A stretch of 64,000 nucleotides of DNA. Source: an uncultured Pelagibacteraceae bacterium. GTDB lineage: Bacteria; Pseudomonadota; Alphaproteobacteria; Pelagibacterales; Pelagibacteraceae. Below, in pieces: positions 51,090 through 59,278 of this stretch. Below the pieces are notes generated by a model, which saw only the letters and a program-made list of their open reading frames with translations, made no database searches and was not told where the DNA came from. The first letter of the stretch is position 1. Every line of letters starts with the position of its first letter. The stretch spans positions 1 through 64,000 of the forward strand of contig CACGHX010000002.1 of the NCBI GenBank assembly GCA_902573065.1. Direction: 5' to 3'. The position numbers were made by a program, and so were the translations under genes.

Positions 51090-51317
51090 TTAACTTCTTG
51101 AATGTGAAATTAAAATTTCCTTAGCAATTTTTTGTTTCTTAACTTCTTTTAATCGGTCCTCAGAAAGGTTGTGAGCTTCTTTAACGAATTCTTTTTCTAA
51201 TTTTTTGAGAGTTTTTTTTGTTCTTAGGAATAAAAATAAACAGACAAAAAATGTAAAGGCGAAAGAAGACCACACATAAATTCCAAATCCGTTCATTACA
51301 AAAATTTCAAAGTTCAT
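51090..51317 (-). CDS. ccmD: CcmD-like small membrane protein
   Basis: 75 residues: a periplasmic start, one membrane helix (about 14-31, YVWSSFAFTFFVCLFLFL) and a highly charged coiled cytoplasmic part. The NGFGIYVWSSFAFT start is typical of CcmD, which binds CcmC and the ABC subunits. It is longer than usual (often 45-60) because of the charged tail. It overlaps the ccmC stop by 11 bases. Confidence 0.8.
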   Translation of the reverse strand: MNFEIFVMNGFGIYVWSSFAFTFFVCLFLFLRTKKTLKKLEKEFVKEAHNLSEDRLKEVKKQKIAKEILISHSRS

Positions 51318-52020
51318 AGTTTTTTATACCTTTTTTTTTAATTCTAATTGTTTCTATCCTATATTTCATTAGAAAAATTACCGCAACATACATAAAAAGC
51401 GCAAATACCATCAATCCTAATGGAATTAACATCGAAAAATGCACTGTGGTTTCATTTGTAAGACTGATACTAGCGGGTTGATGCAACGTTGACCACCATT
51501 CAACAGAATATTTTATAATAACTATGTTTATTAAACCTAAAACAGAAATAAGTGTGCAAGCCTTAATTGATCTATCTGGATTACTTACAAATTTGTATGA
51601 AAAAATGAATGCTATGTAAAAAAACATTAAAACTAACATAGATGTGAGTCTTGCGTCCCAGGCCCACCAAGTACCCCAAGTTGGCTGACCCCAAAGAGAT
51701 CCAGTAACAACTGCTACTATATTGAAGGTTAGGCCAATTGGTGCAAGACTTTTATAAATTAAAGTCACATTTTTTAATTTAAATAAAAAGTTTAAAATAC
51801 AAAAAAAACTTATTGCTGCAAAACTAAATAAGGAAATCCAAGCAGCAGGTACATGTATATACATAATTCTTACTGAGTCTCCTTGGATATAATCTTCGGG
51901 TGATAAAAATAATGAAAAAACTAAACCAATAATTACTAATGGAATTAAGATTGTTTTAAAAAGGTTTAAAAGTTTACCTGAAATTTTAAAAACATAACTT
52001 GGGTTTAAAAATTTAATCAT
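51307..52020 (-). CDS. ccmC: Heme exporter CcmC
   Basis: Membrane protein that loads heme onto CcmE. 237 residues, six helices. The WWD domain is WGQPTWGTWWAWDARLTSML (about 120-140), with conserved His in MYIHVPAAW (about 58) and STLHQPASI (about 178). Upstream ccmA and ccmB are not here; the next gene up is hspQ after a 178-base spacer. Confidence 0.95.
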   Translation of the reverse strand: MIKFLNPSYVFKISGKLLNLFKTILIPLVIIGLVFSLFLSPEDYIQGDSVRIMYIHVPAAWISLFSFAAISFFCILNFLFKLKNVTLIYKSLAPIGLTFNIVAVVTGSLWGQPTWGTWWAWDARLTSMLVLMFFYIAFIFSYKFVSNPDRSIKACTLISVLGLINIVIIKYSVEWWSTLHQPASISLTNETTVHFSMLIPLGLMVFALFMYVAVIFLMKYRIETIRIKKKGIKNYEL

Positions 52021-52071
52021 TCTTCATTGTTTATCTGATTTTGATTAATTTTTGAATGGTACATTTTGTTG

Positions 52072-52124
52072 GTCTAGTCAAAGTCTGAGGGAGATAAGGA
52101 AGTAAGAATTGACTTCAACTAGAC
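52072..52124 (-). other. Long stem-loop in the ccmC leader / hspQ-ccmC spacer
   Basis: The 178-base spacer has arms GTCTAGTCAAAGTC (52072-52085) and GACTTCAACTAGAC (52111-52124). On the minus strand the two mismatched positions become G-U wobbles, giving an unbroken 14-pair stem, which suggests the RNA is read from the minus strand. The 25-base loop is pyrimidine-rich on that strand (CUUACUUCCUUAUCUCCCUC). No T run follows, so it is not a plain terminator. The rest of the spacer holds nothing I recognise. Confidence 0.5.
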
Positions 52125-52198
52125 ACTAACGATAAAAGAATAATTAAAGTTTGAGACAGAGTTTTGAATGAATCTTGTTAACTTTATGGCAAAAATAA

Positions 52199-52522
52199 CT
52201 AATTTGAGGGTTTGTAATAAACTGATCCTCTTTTTTCTGAAAAAAACTCGTTTACTAAAGGGTGTCTGATTGGCTCTTTGGAAGTATCAGTAATTAGATT
52301 TTGTTCTGAGACATATGCCTCATATGTAATTTCATTATTTTCAGCTAACAAATGATAAAAGGGTTGGTCTTTTCTTGGTCTTACGTCTTTGGGTATTGAT
52401 TGATACCATTCTTCTGAATTATTAAATTCGAAATCAACATCATAAATAACACCTCTAAAATTAAAGTGTCTGTGTTTAACAACGTCACCTATAGAAAATT
52501 TAGCTTTTTTAGAACTCATCAT
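52199..52522 (-). CDS. hspQ: Heat shock protein HspQ (YccV family)
   Basis: 107 residues. The core FSIGDVVKHRHFNFRGVIYDVDFEF and DQPFYHLLAENN, TYEAYVSEQNLI match the HspQ / hemimethylated DNA-binding domain. In enterobacteria HspQ is a Lon protease specificity factor; older work calls it a hemimethylated-DNA binding protein. There are two possible ATG starts side by side (52522 and 52519). It is divergent from yciB. Confidence 0.92.
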   Translation of the reverse strand: MMSSKKAKFSIGDVVKHRHFNFRGVIYDVDFEFNNSEEWYQSIPKDVRPRKDQPFYHLLAENNEITYEAYVSEQNLITDTSKEPIRHPLVNEFFSEKRGSVYYKPSN

Positions 52523-52599
52523 TAATTAAGATAGTAACATTTTTTTAAAAATCAATATATTAAATTTCAATTAAAATTCATTTATGATAGCTTTTTCTA

Positions 52600-53154
52600 G
52601 TGAATAAATCTCTCATAAAGTTACTAACAGATTTTGGTCCATTATTAATTTTTTTCATAGTATATTATAAGGGAGGTAAAGATTTAGAAACTGCTATCCC
52701 CCCACTTATAGTTGCTACAATTGTTGCTGTTATAATTATCTTCTATTTGGAAAAAAAAATTCCTTATGTTCCACTTGTAGGGGCAATTCTTGTATCCGTC
52801 TTTGGTGGTTTAACTATTTTTTTTAAAAATCCTATTTTCATATACTTAAAACCAACAATTATTAATATTTTATTTGCTGTAGGGTTATTACTAGGAAAAT
52901 TGGTTTTTAAAAAAAATTTTCTTCAATTATTTTTGAGCGGTACAATAAAATTAGAAGATTTAGGTTGGGATAAACTTATGTATAGATGGGCAATTTTTTT
53001 TATTTTTTTGGCAATTCTAAACGAGGTTATATGGAGAACACAGTCTGAAGAGTTTTGGATTAATTTCAAAGTATGGGGTATTCTGCCCATCACTTTTATA
53101 TTTACTGCTTTTCAGGTACCATTGATTAGAAAGTATAAAACAGATGAGAAATAA
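52600..53154 (+). CDS. yciB: YciB/IspZ septation-associated membrane protein
   Basis: 184 residues, about five or six membrane helices, opening with LIKLLTDFGPLLIFFIVYY and GGKDLETAIPPLIVATI, and ending NEVIWRTQSEEFWINFKVWG, all typical of the intracellular septation protein A family. The start is GTG; an in-frame stop is four codons upstream and no ATG serves. It overlaps the DUF2794 gene by 11 bases. Confidence 0.92.
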   Translation: MNKSLIKLLTDFGPLLIFFIVYYKGGKDLETAIPPLIVATIVAVIIIFYLEKKIPYVPLVGAILVSVFGGLTIFFKNPIFIYLKPTIINILFAVGLLLGKLVFKKNFLQLFLSGTIKLEDLGWDKLMYRWAIFFIFLAILNEVIWRTQSEEFWINFKVWGILPITFIFTAFQVPLIRKYKTDEK

Positions 53155-53488
53155 ATTACGTCTAATTGTAAATAATAATTTTGATAAAGGTGAGACCTTT
53201 TTTATTAAAAAAGAACTTAGGTCTATATTAAACCTTTATGCTAAAAAAGTTTCTTCAGGGGATTGGAAAGATTATGGTTTATCAGTAAACAAAAAAGAAG
53301 TTACATTCGATGTTTATCAAAGATCATCTGAAAAACCTGTTTATAGAATATCAAAAAATCTAAATCCAAAGAGAAATGATGATAAATTTTATATTTTAGA
53401 TAGAAATGGCAAAATATTAAAAAAGTCAGATAACTTAGAAAATTTAATAAGAAAAATAGAGTGGAATAAATTAAAATTAGTAAAGTAG
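53144..53488 (+). CDS. DUF2794 family protein
   Basis: 114 residues, soluble. Key segments are FFIKKELRSILNLYAKKVSSGDWKDYGL and VTFDVYQRSSEKPVYRISK, followed by DKFYILDRNGKILKKSDNLENL. This pattern is the alphaproteobacterial DUF2794 family, whose function is unknown. It overlaps yciB by 11 bases and its end is four bases from the convergent Bax-inhibitor gene. Confidence 0.85.
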   Translation: MRNKLRLIVNNNFDKGETFFIKKELRSILNLYAKKVSSGDWKDYGLSVNKKEVTFDVYQRSSEKPVYRISKNLNPKRNDDKFYILDRNGKILKKSDNLENLIRKIEWNKLKLVK

Positions 53489-53492
53489 ATTA

Positions 53493-54236
53493 TTATCTTC
53501 TCTGACCAAAAAGTCTAAGAAGCATTATAAATAAATTGATGAAATCTAAGTATAAAGTTAGGGCACCCATGACTGCTTTTTTTCCTGAAGTCTCGCTACT
53601 GTCGCCTTCAAGATACATATTTTTTATTTTCTGTGTATCGTAAGCAGTTAATCCAACAAAAATTAAAACCCCTAATATTGATATTACAAAATACATCATT
53701 GGTGATTTCATAAATATATTTACTATTGATGCAATAATTATTCCGATTAAACCCATCATTAAAAATGATCCAAGTTTAGTAAGATCTCTTTTTGTTGTAT
53801 ATCCGTAAATACTCATTGCTCCAAAAGTTCCAGCTGTAATAAAAAATACTCTTGTAATCGATGTACCTGTATAGACTAAAAAAATAGATGATAAAGATAA
53901 TCCCATTAACGCAGAAAATATCCAAAAAGTAGTTTGTGCTTTAGACACACTCATTTTCCTTATTCCAAAACTCATATAAAGGACCACTCCGAGAGGAGCT
54001 AACATTACAATCCAAGCTAAACCAGAATTATAAAGAGAGTTTCCTAATGGTGATAAAGTTAATGGTGATAAAGAAATTACAGAAAATTTAAAAGTTAGTA
54101 ACGCAACAATACCTGTTACCAGCAAAGCTGAGCCCATATAATTGTAAACTCGAAGCATATAAGCTCTTAAACCCTGATCAAGTATAGCTTCTGAAGTTGA
54201 TGATCGTACTGAAGTTGTTTGTTTGTTAAAAATCAT
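53493..54236 (-). CDS. Bax inhibitor-1/YccA family membrane protein
   Basis: 247 residues with seven predicted helices. The family pattern is found in YTGTSITRVFFITAGTFGAMSIYGYTTKRDL and the C-terminal AYDTQKIKNMYLEGDSSE and GALTLYLDFINLFIMLLRLFG region. Bacterial members are proton-linked calcium leak channels or bind FtsH (YccA). The start has an AT-rich spacer of 77 bases to the divergent aldo/keto reductase. Confidence 0.93.
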   Translation of the reverse strand: MIFNKQTTSVRSSTSEAILDQGLRAYMLRVYNYMGSALLVTGIVALLTFKFSVISLSPLTLSPLGNSLYNSGLAWIVMLAPLGVVLYMSFGIRKMSVSKAQTTFWIFSALMGLSLSSIFLVYTGTSITRVFFITAGTFGAMSIYGYTTKRDLTKLGSFLMMGLIGIIIASIVNIFMKSPMMYFVISILGVLIFVGLTAYDTQKIKNMYLEGDSSETSGKKAVMGALTLYLDFINLFIMLLRLFGQRR

Positions 54237-54313
54237 ATTTAAAATATATGATTTTTTAATTACTTTTCAATAGGCAATAATTGCTTTAAAAAAATCAATA
54301 AAATAGGGATTTT

Positions 54314-55354
54314 ATGAAATATAAAAAACTTGGTGACACAGATTTGAAAGTTAGTCTCATTTGTTTAGGCACAATGACTTGGGGAGAGCAAAATACTCAA
54401 GAGGAAGGATTCGAACAAATGGACTTTGCTTTAGAAAAGGGAGTAAATTTTTTTGATACTGCAGAGTTATATGCAATACCACCTAAAGCAAAAACATATG
54501 GGAAGACAGAAGAAATAATTGGCAATTGGTTCAAAATTAATAAAAATAGAAAAAAAATAATATTAGCAAGTAAAATTGCTGGACCAGGATTAAAATGGAT
54601 AAGAGGTGGTGGTTCACAATATTCTTCAAAAAGTATTGAGGAAGCTCTACACAATAGTTTAAAAAGATTGCAAACAGATTATATTGACTTATATCAACTT
54701 CATTGGCCAGAAAGAAATACGAATTATTTTGGTGATTTAGACTACGAGCATGATGTAAAGGAAAAATCATGGAATAGTTTTGAAAGTATTTTAAACACTC
54801 TTAAAAAATTTATAGATCAAGGAAAGATTAGGTATATTGGATTGTCAAATGAAACTCCATGGGGATTTTCAAAATATTTAGAAATAGCTAAAGAGAAAAA
54901 TTTACCAAAAGTAGTTTCGGTTCAGAATCCATACAGTTTAGTAAATAGAACCTATGAAGTTGGAATGTCTGAAATTTCAATGAGAGAAAAAGCTGGATTG
55001 TTGGCATATTCACCCCTGGCAGTAGGTTATCTAACAGGAAAATATAGAAATAAAAATATCCCTAAGAATTCAAGACTAGATTTATTTTATGAAAACTATC
55101 CCAGATATCATAATCAAAGAACTTTTGATGCAGTAGATGAATACTATAAAGTTGCAGAAAAATATAAGATATCTTTATCACAACTTTCTCTAGCATTTGT
55201 GAATTCAAGAGACTTCGTGACAAGCAACATTATTGGAGCAACAACTATGGAACAGCTTAAAGAAAACATTGATAGTGTAGATATAACATTGGAAGAAAGT
55301 ATTTTGAATGAAATAAACTTAATACATGAAAAGATTCCTAATCCTGCACCTTGA
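54314..55354 (+). CDS. Aldo/keto reductase (Tas-like)
   Basis: 346 residues, NADP(H)-dependent TIM barrel. Catalytic Asp and Tyr are in FFDTAELYA (about 46-54), Lys in IILASKIAG, and His in DLYQLHWPE; YIGLSNETPWGF and the TTMEQLKENI cofactor-binding end are present. The long insert around residues 55-100 resembles the Tas group. Substrate unknown. It begins 77 bases from the BI-1 gene. Confidence 0.92.
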   Translation: MKYKKLGDTDLKVSLICLGTMTWGEQNTQEEGFEQMDFALEKGVNFFDTAELYAIPPKAKTYGKTEEIIGNWFKINKNRKKIILASKIAGPGLKWIRGGGSQYSSKSIEEALHNSLKRLQTDYIDLYQLHWPERNTNYFGDLDYEHDVKEKSWNSFESILNTLKKFIDQGKIRYIGLSNETPWGFSKYLEIAKEKNLPKVVSVQNPYSLVNRTYEVGMSEISMREKAGLLAYSPLAVGYLTGKYRNKNIPKNSRLDLFYENYPRYHNQRTFDAVDEYYKVAEKYKISLSQLSLAFVNSRDFVTSNIIGATTMEQLKENIDSVDITLEESILNEINLIHEKIPNPAP

Positions 55355-55416
55355 TCAAACAACTATTGAAAAGATCTGAAATTTGTATAAATTGAATTTA
55401 TCAAGAAAAATTTGAA

Positions 55417-55917
55417 ATGAAAAAATTTTTAATAACGTTTTTACTATTTATTTTTGTTTATTCTTCTAATGCCTTTGGTAATCAACCAAAAAGTATTGGT
55501 AAATATAAGAGTTGGGAAGCTTTCACCTACAGTGGTAATAAAGGGAAAATTTGTTTTGCTCAAACTATACCTTTGGAAAGAGCTCCTAAAAGTTTAAAAA
55601 GGGATCCATCTAGATTATTTGTGACTTTTAGAAAAGATGAAAAAATTAAAAATGAGCTTAGCGTTACAAGCGGTCATATGTATAAAAAATCTTCAGTAAT
55701 AGCAAAATCAGGAAAAAATGAATTTTTGTTTTTTTCACAAGGAAATTTTGCTTGGTTGATCGATGGAGAAGAGGAATTCAATCTTATAAAAACTATGAAG
55801 AGAGCTTCAAAATTATCTGTAACAGCGAGGACAAGCACAGGTACGGAAACAAAAGATATGTATTCCATGATGGGTTTCACTAAGGCTTACAATACCGCTA
55901 GAAAAAGTTGTGCCTAA
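55417..55917 (+). CDS. IalB-like exported protein
   Basis: 166 residues with a signal peptide (1-20, [17 protein letters not shown]). The mature part has the invasion-associated locus B layout: W-x-A-F-T near the start, one Cys in KGKICFAQT and one in ARKSCA at the end, and [28 protein letters not shown]. It is common just before biosynthetic genes in alphaproteobacteria, and despite the name is found in free-living species. Overlaps argG by eight bases. Confidence 0.8.
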   Translation: MKKFLITFLLFIFVYSSNAFGNQPKSIGKYKSWEAFTYSGNKGKICFAQTIPLERAPKSLKRDPSRLFVTFRKDEKIKNELSVTSGHMYKKSSVIAKSGKNEFLFFSQGNFAWLIDGEEEFNLIKTMKRASKLSVTARTSTGTETKDMYSMMGFTKAYNTARKSCA

Positions 55918-57100
55918 AAAAAAGAACAAAATTGTTTTAGCTTACTCTGGAGGGCTAGACACTTCTATAATTTTAAAATGGCTTCAAGAAAATTATAACT
56001 CAGAAATTATTGCTTACACTGCAGACATCGGACAAGAAATCAACAAAAGTAAAATTATCAAAAATGCAAAAAGATTGGGTGTAAAAAACATAATTATTGA
56101 GGATTTGAAAAATACTTTCGTTAAAGATTATGTTTACCCAATGATTAGAGGTCACGCATTATATGAAGGTGTTTATTTATTAGGAACGTCTATAGCAAGA
56201 CCTTTAATCGCTAAAAGACAGATTGCTATTGCTAAAAAATTTAAAGCATTTGCTGTATCACACGGTTCAACAGGAAAAGGAAACGATCAAGTAAGATTTG
56301 AGCTTGGATATTATTACTTTGGACCAAAGATAAAAGTAATTGCCCCTTGGAGAATTTGGAAATTAAAATCTAGAACTGATTTAATAAAATACGCAAAAAA
56401 ACATAACATACCTATACCAAAAGATAAAAAGGGGGCACCACCTTTTTCTGTTGATGATAATCTCTATCACACTTCAACGGAAGGTAAGGTATTAGAAGAT
56501 CCAAGAAAACAGGCACCAGAATATATTTTTCAAAGAACGGTTTCACCTGAAAAAGCACCTAGCAAACCAACTTATGTAACTATAGGATTTAAAAAAGGTG
56601 ATCCAATATCAGTAAATAATAAAAAATTAGCACCAGCAAAACTACTTCAAAAATTAAATTTACTTGCAGGTAAGAATGGAGTTGGAAGAGTTGATTTAGT
56701 TGAAAATAGATTTATTGGAATAAAATCGAGAGGAGTTTACGAAACCCCAGGAGGAACTCTTTTGATGATAGCACACAGGGCGATAGAGTCTGTAACTTTA
56801 GATAAGAAAACTATGCATGAAAAAGATGAGATTATGCCAAAGTATGCTGAATTGATTTATAATGGTTTTTGGTTTTCAAAATCTAGACTTAAATTACAGA
56901 AAAAAGTTGATCTTAAAAGAAATCAAGTAAATGGAAATATTAAACTTAAGTTATACAAAGGTAATGTTACAATTTTATCAAGACAAAGCAAAAGTAAAGC
57001 ATACTCTATTAATAAAGTGTCTTTTGAGGAAAATAAAAGTTTCAAAAAGTCAAAAGTTGAGAGATTTATATTGGGTGCGGCAAGAAAGCTTAGGGTTTAA
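55910..57100 (+). CDS. argG: Argininosuccinate synthase
   Basis: ATP-dependent joining of citrulline and aspartate. 396 residues. PP-loop [19 protein letters not shown] at the start, [18 protein letters not shown], and IAPWRIW are present. The start is GTG inside the last codons of the IalB gene, the best start because the ATP-binding strand begins a few residues later. No other arginine gene is adjacent. Confidence 0.97.
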   Translation: MPKKKNKIVLAYSGGLDTSIILKWLQENYNSEIIAYTADIGQEINKSKIIKNAKRLGVKNIIIEDLKNTFVKDYVYPMIRGHALYEGVYLLGTSIARPLIAKRQIAIAKKFKAFAVSHGSTGKGNDQVRFELGYYYFGPKIKVIAPWRIWKLKSRTDLIKYAKKHNIPIPKDKKGAPPFSVDDNLYHTSTEGKVLEDPRKQAPEYIFQRTVSPEKAPSKPTYVTIGFKKGDPISVNNKKLAPAKLLQKLNLLAGKNGVGRVDLVENRFIGIKSRGVYETPGGTLLMIAHRAIESVTLDKKTMHEKDEIMPKYAELIYNGFWFSKSRLKLQKKVDLKRNQVNGNIKLKLYKGNVTILSRQSKSKAYSINKVSFEENKSFKKSKVERFILGAARKLRV

Positions 57101-57127
57101 GTATAATTAAAAATATAAAAAACTTCT

Positions 57128-57523
57128 ATGAGTATGAACATTATAATCAGAAATATTCAGCTAGTGGCTGTAATATTTATTTTGGTCGGAACTGTGTTGG
57201 CTTTTGGTTTTGAAATCAACGAAATGTATAAAGCTGGTCGTGTAACTTTAGCAGACCTTCTTTTAATGTTTATCTATATTGAAGTTATCGGAATGATCGG
57301 AGTTTTCTGGGCTAGTAAAACAATAAGAATTACTTACCCTGTGTTAATTGCAATCACAGCACTAGCTAGACTAATAATTTTGCAAGACAAAGATAGTGCC
57401 TCGGTAAATTTAATTTATCAGGGTGCTGCCATTCTATTATTAGCTTTATCAGTTTTTTTCTTAACTTTGAGATACAGCAAAAAACTTGGGATGGATAAAA
57501 AAAATCCTGGTGAGGAAGCTTAA
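57128..57523 (+). CDS. PsiE-like phosphate-starvation-inducible membrane protein
   Basis: 131 residues with four helices (about 8-28, 40-62, 70-85, 95-115). The conserved LLLMFIYIEVIGMI and YPVLIAITALARLIIL segments match the PsiE family. In E. coli psiE is induced by phosphate starvation; the biochemical role is unknown. I see no pho-box by eye in the 27-base spacer. Seven bases before the next membrane gene. Confidence 0.82.
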   Translation: MSMNIIIRNIQLVAVIFILVGTVLAFGFEINEMYKAGRVTLADLLLMFIYIEVIGMIGVFWASKTIRITYPVLIAITALARLIILQDKDSASVNLIYQGAAILLLALSVFFLTLRYSKKLGMDKKNPGEEA

Positions 57524-57529
57524 AAAAAA

Positions 57530-57949
57530 ATGAAACAACTAGTAGCAATTGTTGCATACTATATGTTCGGATATTTAATTTTTTGGACTTTTCTTCACGA
57601 GACAGATTTTTTTCCAAAAGTTTGGGTACAAGATAATTTTAGTATAGCAATTTATTTATGGGTTTTCTTTTTTATAGTTCCACTTTTTCTAATTGCTCTT
57701 GGAACAGAATATATTAAAAGACGAATTGCTGATTTTAAATCACTAGGACAAGGTTCGAGATGGCCACTTTATATTTTATTATTTGGCGTTTGGGACCTAA
57801 TGATTGGTTTTGCTTATTTACTGTTCTCCTATTTCGAAATCACACATGTAACTATGATAATTGCTAACGGATTATTCATTACTGGAACTTATTTAACTTT
57901 TTTGAGTTTTGGAATAGCAAAGAAATTGCAATTGAGTAAAAATAATTAA
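57530..57949 (+). CDS. Unknown four-helix membrane protein
   Basis: 139 residues with four predicted helices (about 5-20, 42-62, 78-98, 106-128), many aromatic residues and a basic end. It lies six bases after the PsiE-like gene and four before the SDR gene, so it is part of the argG-to-SDR run. I do not recognise a family and give no function. Confidence 0.8.
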   Translation: MKQLVAIVAYYMFGYLIFWTFLHETDFFPKVWVQDNFSIAIYLWVFFFIVPLFLIALGTEYIKRRIADFKSLGQGSRWPLYILLFGVWDLMIGFAYLLFSYFEITHVTMIIANGLFITGTYLTFLSFGIAKKLQLSKNN

Positions 57950-57953
57950 ATAT

Positions 57954-58670
57954 ATGGCTGATAAAATTTTAATATTTGGTGCTACTGGGGCTGTTGGAAG
58001 TTCTCTTGCCAAATTAATGCAAAATGGATCAACTGAATGTCATCTTATAGGAAAAAATCAGGATGAAGTTTCAAGACTGTCAGATGAAACTGGTCATAGC
58101 TTTAGTGTTGCTGATGTATTAGAAGAAGGTTTTTTAGATAAAATTGATAGTGATCTTGCTGACACTGAAATTAAAGGTATTGCTTATTGCGTAGGATCTA
58201 TAGACCTTAAACCAATAAATTTGATTTCAAGAAAAGATGTAATGAAATCATTTTCACTAAATTTATTTCCTATTTACGACATTATAAAAAAATTTCATCA
58301 AAGTTTAAAAAATAATAAAGGATCAATAGTTTTGTTTTCGACAGTTGCTGCAAATCAAGGTTTCCCTAATCATGGAATTATCTCGCCGGTAAAAGCATCT
58401 TTGGAGGGTCTTACTATTTCTTTGGCAGCAGAATTTTCGCCAAACGTTAGAGTTAATTGTATCGCTCCAAGTATGAGTAATTCAAAAATGGCTAGTAAAA
58501 TTTTAAAAAATCCAAAAATTGCTGAAGGTATTGCTAAAATGCATCCACTCAAAAGACTTGGCGAAGGAAAAGATTCGGCTGCACTCGCAAAGTTTCTTCT
58601 ATCTGATGAAAGCTCATGGATTACTGGTCAAATTATTGGAGTTGATGGTGGAAGGTCAAACGTTGGTTAA
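57954..58670 (+). CDS. SDR-family protein lacking the catalytic tyrosine
   Basis: 238 residues of short-chain dehydrogenase fold: NAD(P)-binding ILIFGATGAVGSSLAKLM, IAYCVGSIDLKP (the NNAG-like strand), Ser in LFSTVAA (129), and the C-terminal SSWITGQIIGVDGG. The usual YxxxK is IISPVK: Lys147 is kept but the Tyr position is Ile143. It may have no oxidoreductase activity or use another residue. It lies near the photolyase cluster, and converges with a phosphatase gene over four bases. Confidence 0.88.
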   Translation: MADKILIFGATGAVGSSLAKLMQNGSTECHLIGKNQDEVSRLSDETGHSFSVADVLEEGFLDKIDSDLADTEIKGIAYCVGSIDLKPINLISRKDVMKSFSLNLFPIYDIIKKFHQSLKNNKGSIVLFSTVAANQGFPNHGIISPVKASLEGLTISLAAEFSPNVRVNCIAPSMSNSKMASKILKNPKIAEGIAKMHPLKRLGEGKDSAALAKFLLSDESSWITGQIIGVDGGRSNVG

Positions 58671-59218
58671 TATTTCTCAACACTACCGATATAATTAAGA
58701 TTTTTATCAACTACAACAATTTCACCGGAGGAAACTGTTTTGTTCAAACTTTCTAAAATCACTACATAGTGAGTAATCAAAATTAAATTTTTATTACTTT
58801 CCCAGTTATTTAAAAATTTATTTAAATCTTTCATCTGTTTTTCTTTATTTTTTTCAAATTTTGAGGAAAAAAAAGAGTTAAGAGCATTAAAAGTCTCATA
58901 ATCTTTAAAAGCAAATTTAGCCGTATCTTTACAACGGCACCATTCACTGGATAATACCTTGTCTATAGGAATATTATTTTGTTGAAAAAATAACCCCATT
59001 TTTTTTGATTGTTCAATACCTTGACTATCTAAATTCCTCTGAGTTGAACAATCATTCAATCTAAAATTTTCTGGGTCACCACCGCCAGGCGCAATCGCAT
59101 GTCTTATAAATACAATATTACCACCTTTTTTTAGTTGTTTGATTACTATCTCATCAGATTTTACGTTCGTTAAAAGTAAAGTAAAAATTGATAAAATAAT
59201 TAAAAGTTTTTTATGCAT
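58667..59218 (-). CDS. Exported histidine phosphatase family protein
   Basis: 183 residues with a signal peptide (1-21, LLIILSIFTLLLTNVKS). Catalytic RHA in IVFIRHAIAPGGGDP (about 39-41), a conserved LSSEWCRCKDTAKFAF (second Arg) and ILITHYVVILESL (second His) are the phosphoglycerate-mutase-like set. Periplasmic; substrate not known. It is divergent from the FAD-domain gene across a 60-base spacer. Confidence 0.87.
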   Translation of the reverse strand: MHKKLLIILSIFTLLLTNVKSDEIVIKQLKKGGNIVFIRHAIAPGGGDPENFRLNDCSTQRNLDSQGIEQSKKMGLFFQQNNIPIDKVLSSEWCRCKDTAKFAFKDYETFNALNSFFSSKFEKNKEKQMKDLNKFLNNWESNKNLILITHYVVILESLNKTVSSGEIVVVDKNLNYIGSVEKY

Positions 59219-59228
59219 GTGCTTAAAT

Positions 59229-59263
59229 AGATAATATCAAATAACTGTGAAAAGTATTATCTA
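59229..59263. promoter_or_regulatory. Inverted repeat in the phosphatase/FAD-gene promoter gap
   Basis: TAGATAATA and TATTATCTA (perfect 9-base arms, outer arm starting at 59228) separated by 18 bases in the 60-base divergent spacer. It could be an operator controlling the photolyase-like gene or its neighbour. AT-rich arms of this length can arise by chance, so this is tentative. Confidence 0.25.
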
Positions 59264-59278
59264 AAGTTTTAATAAAGT

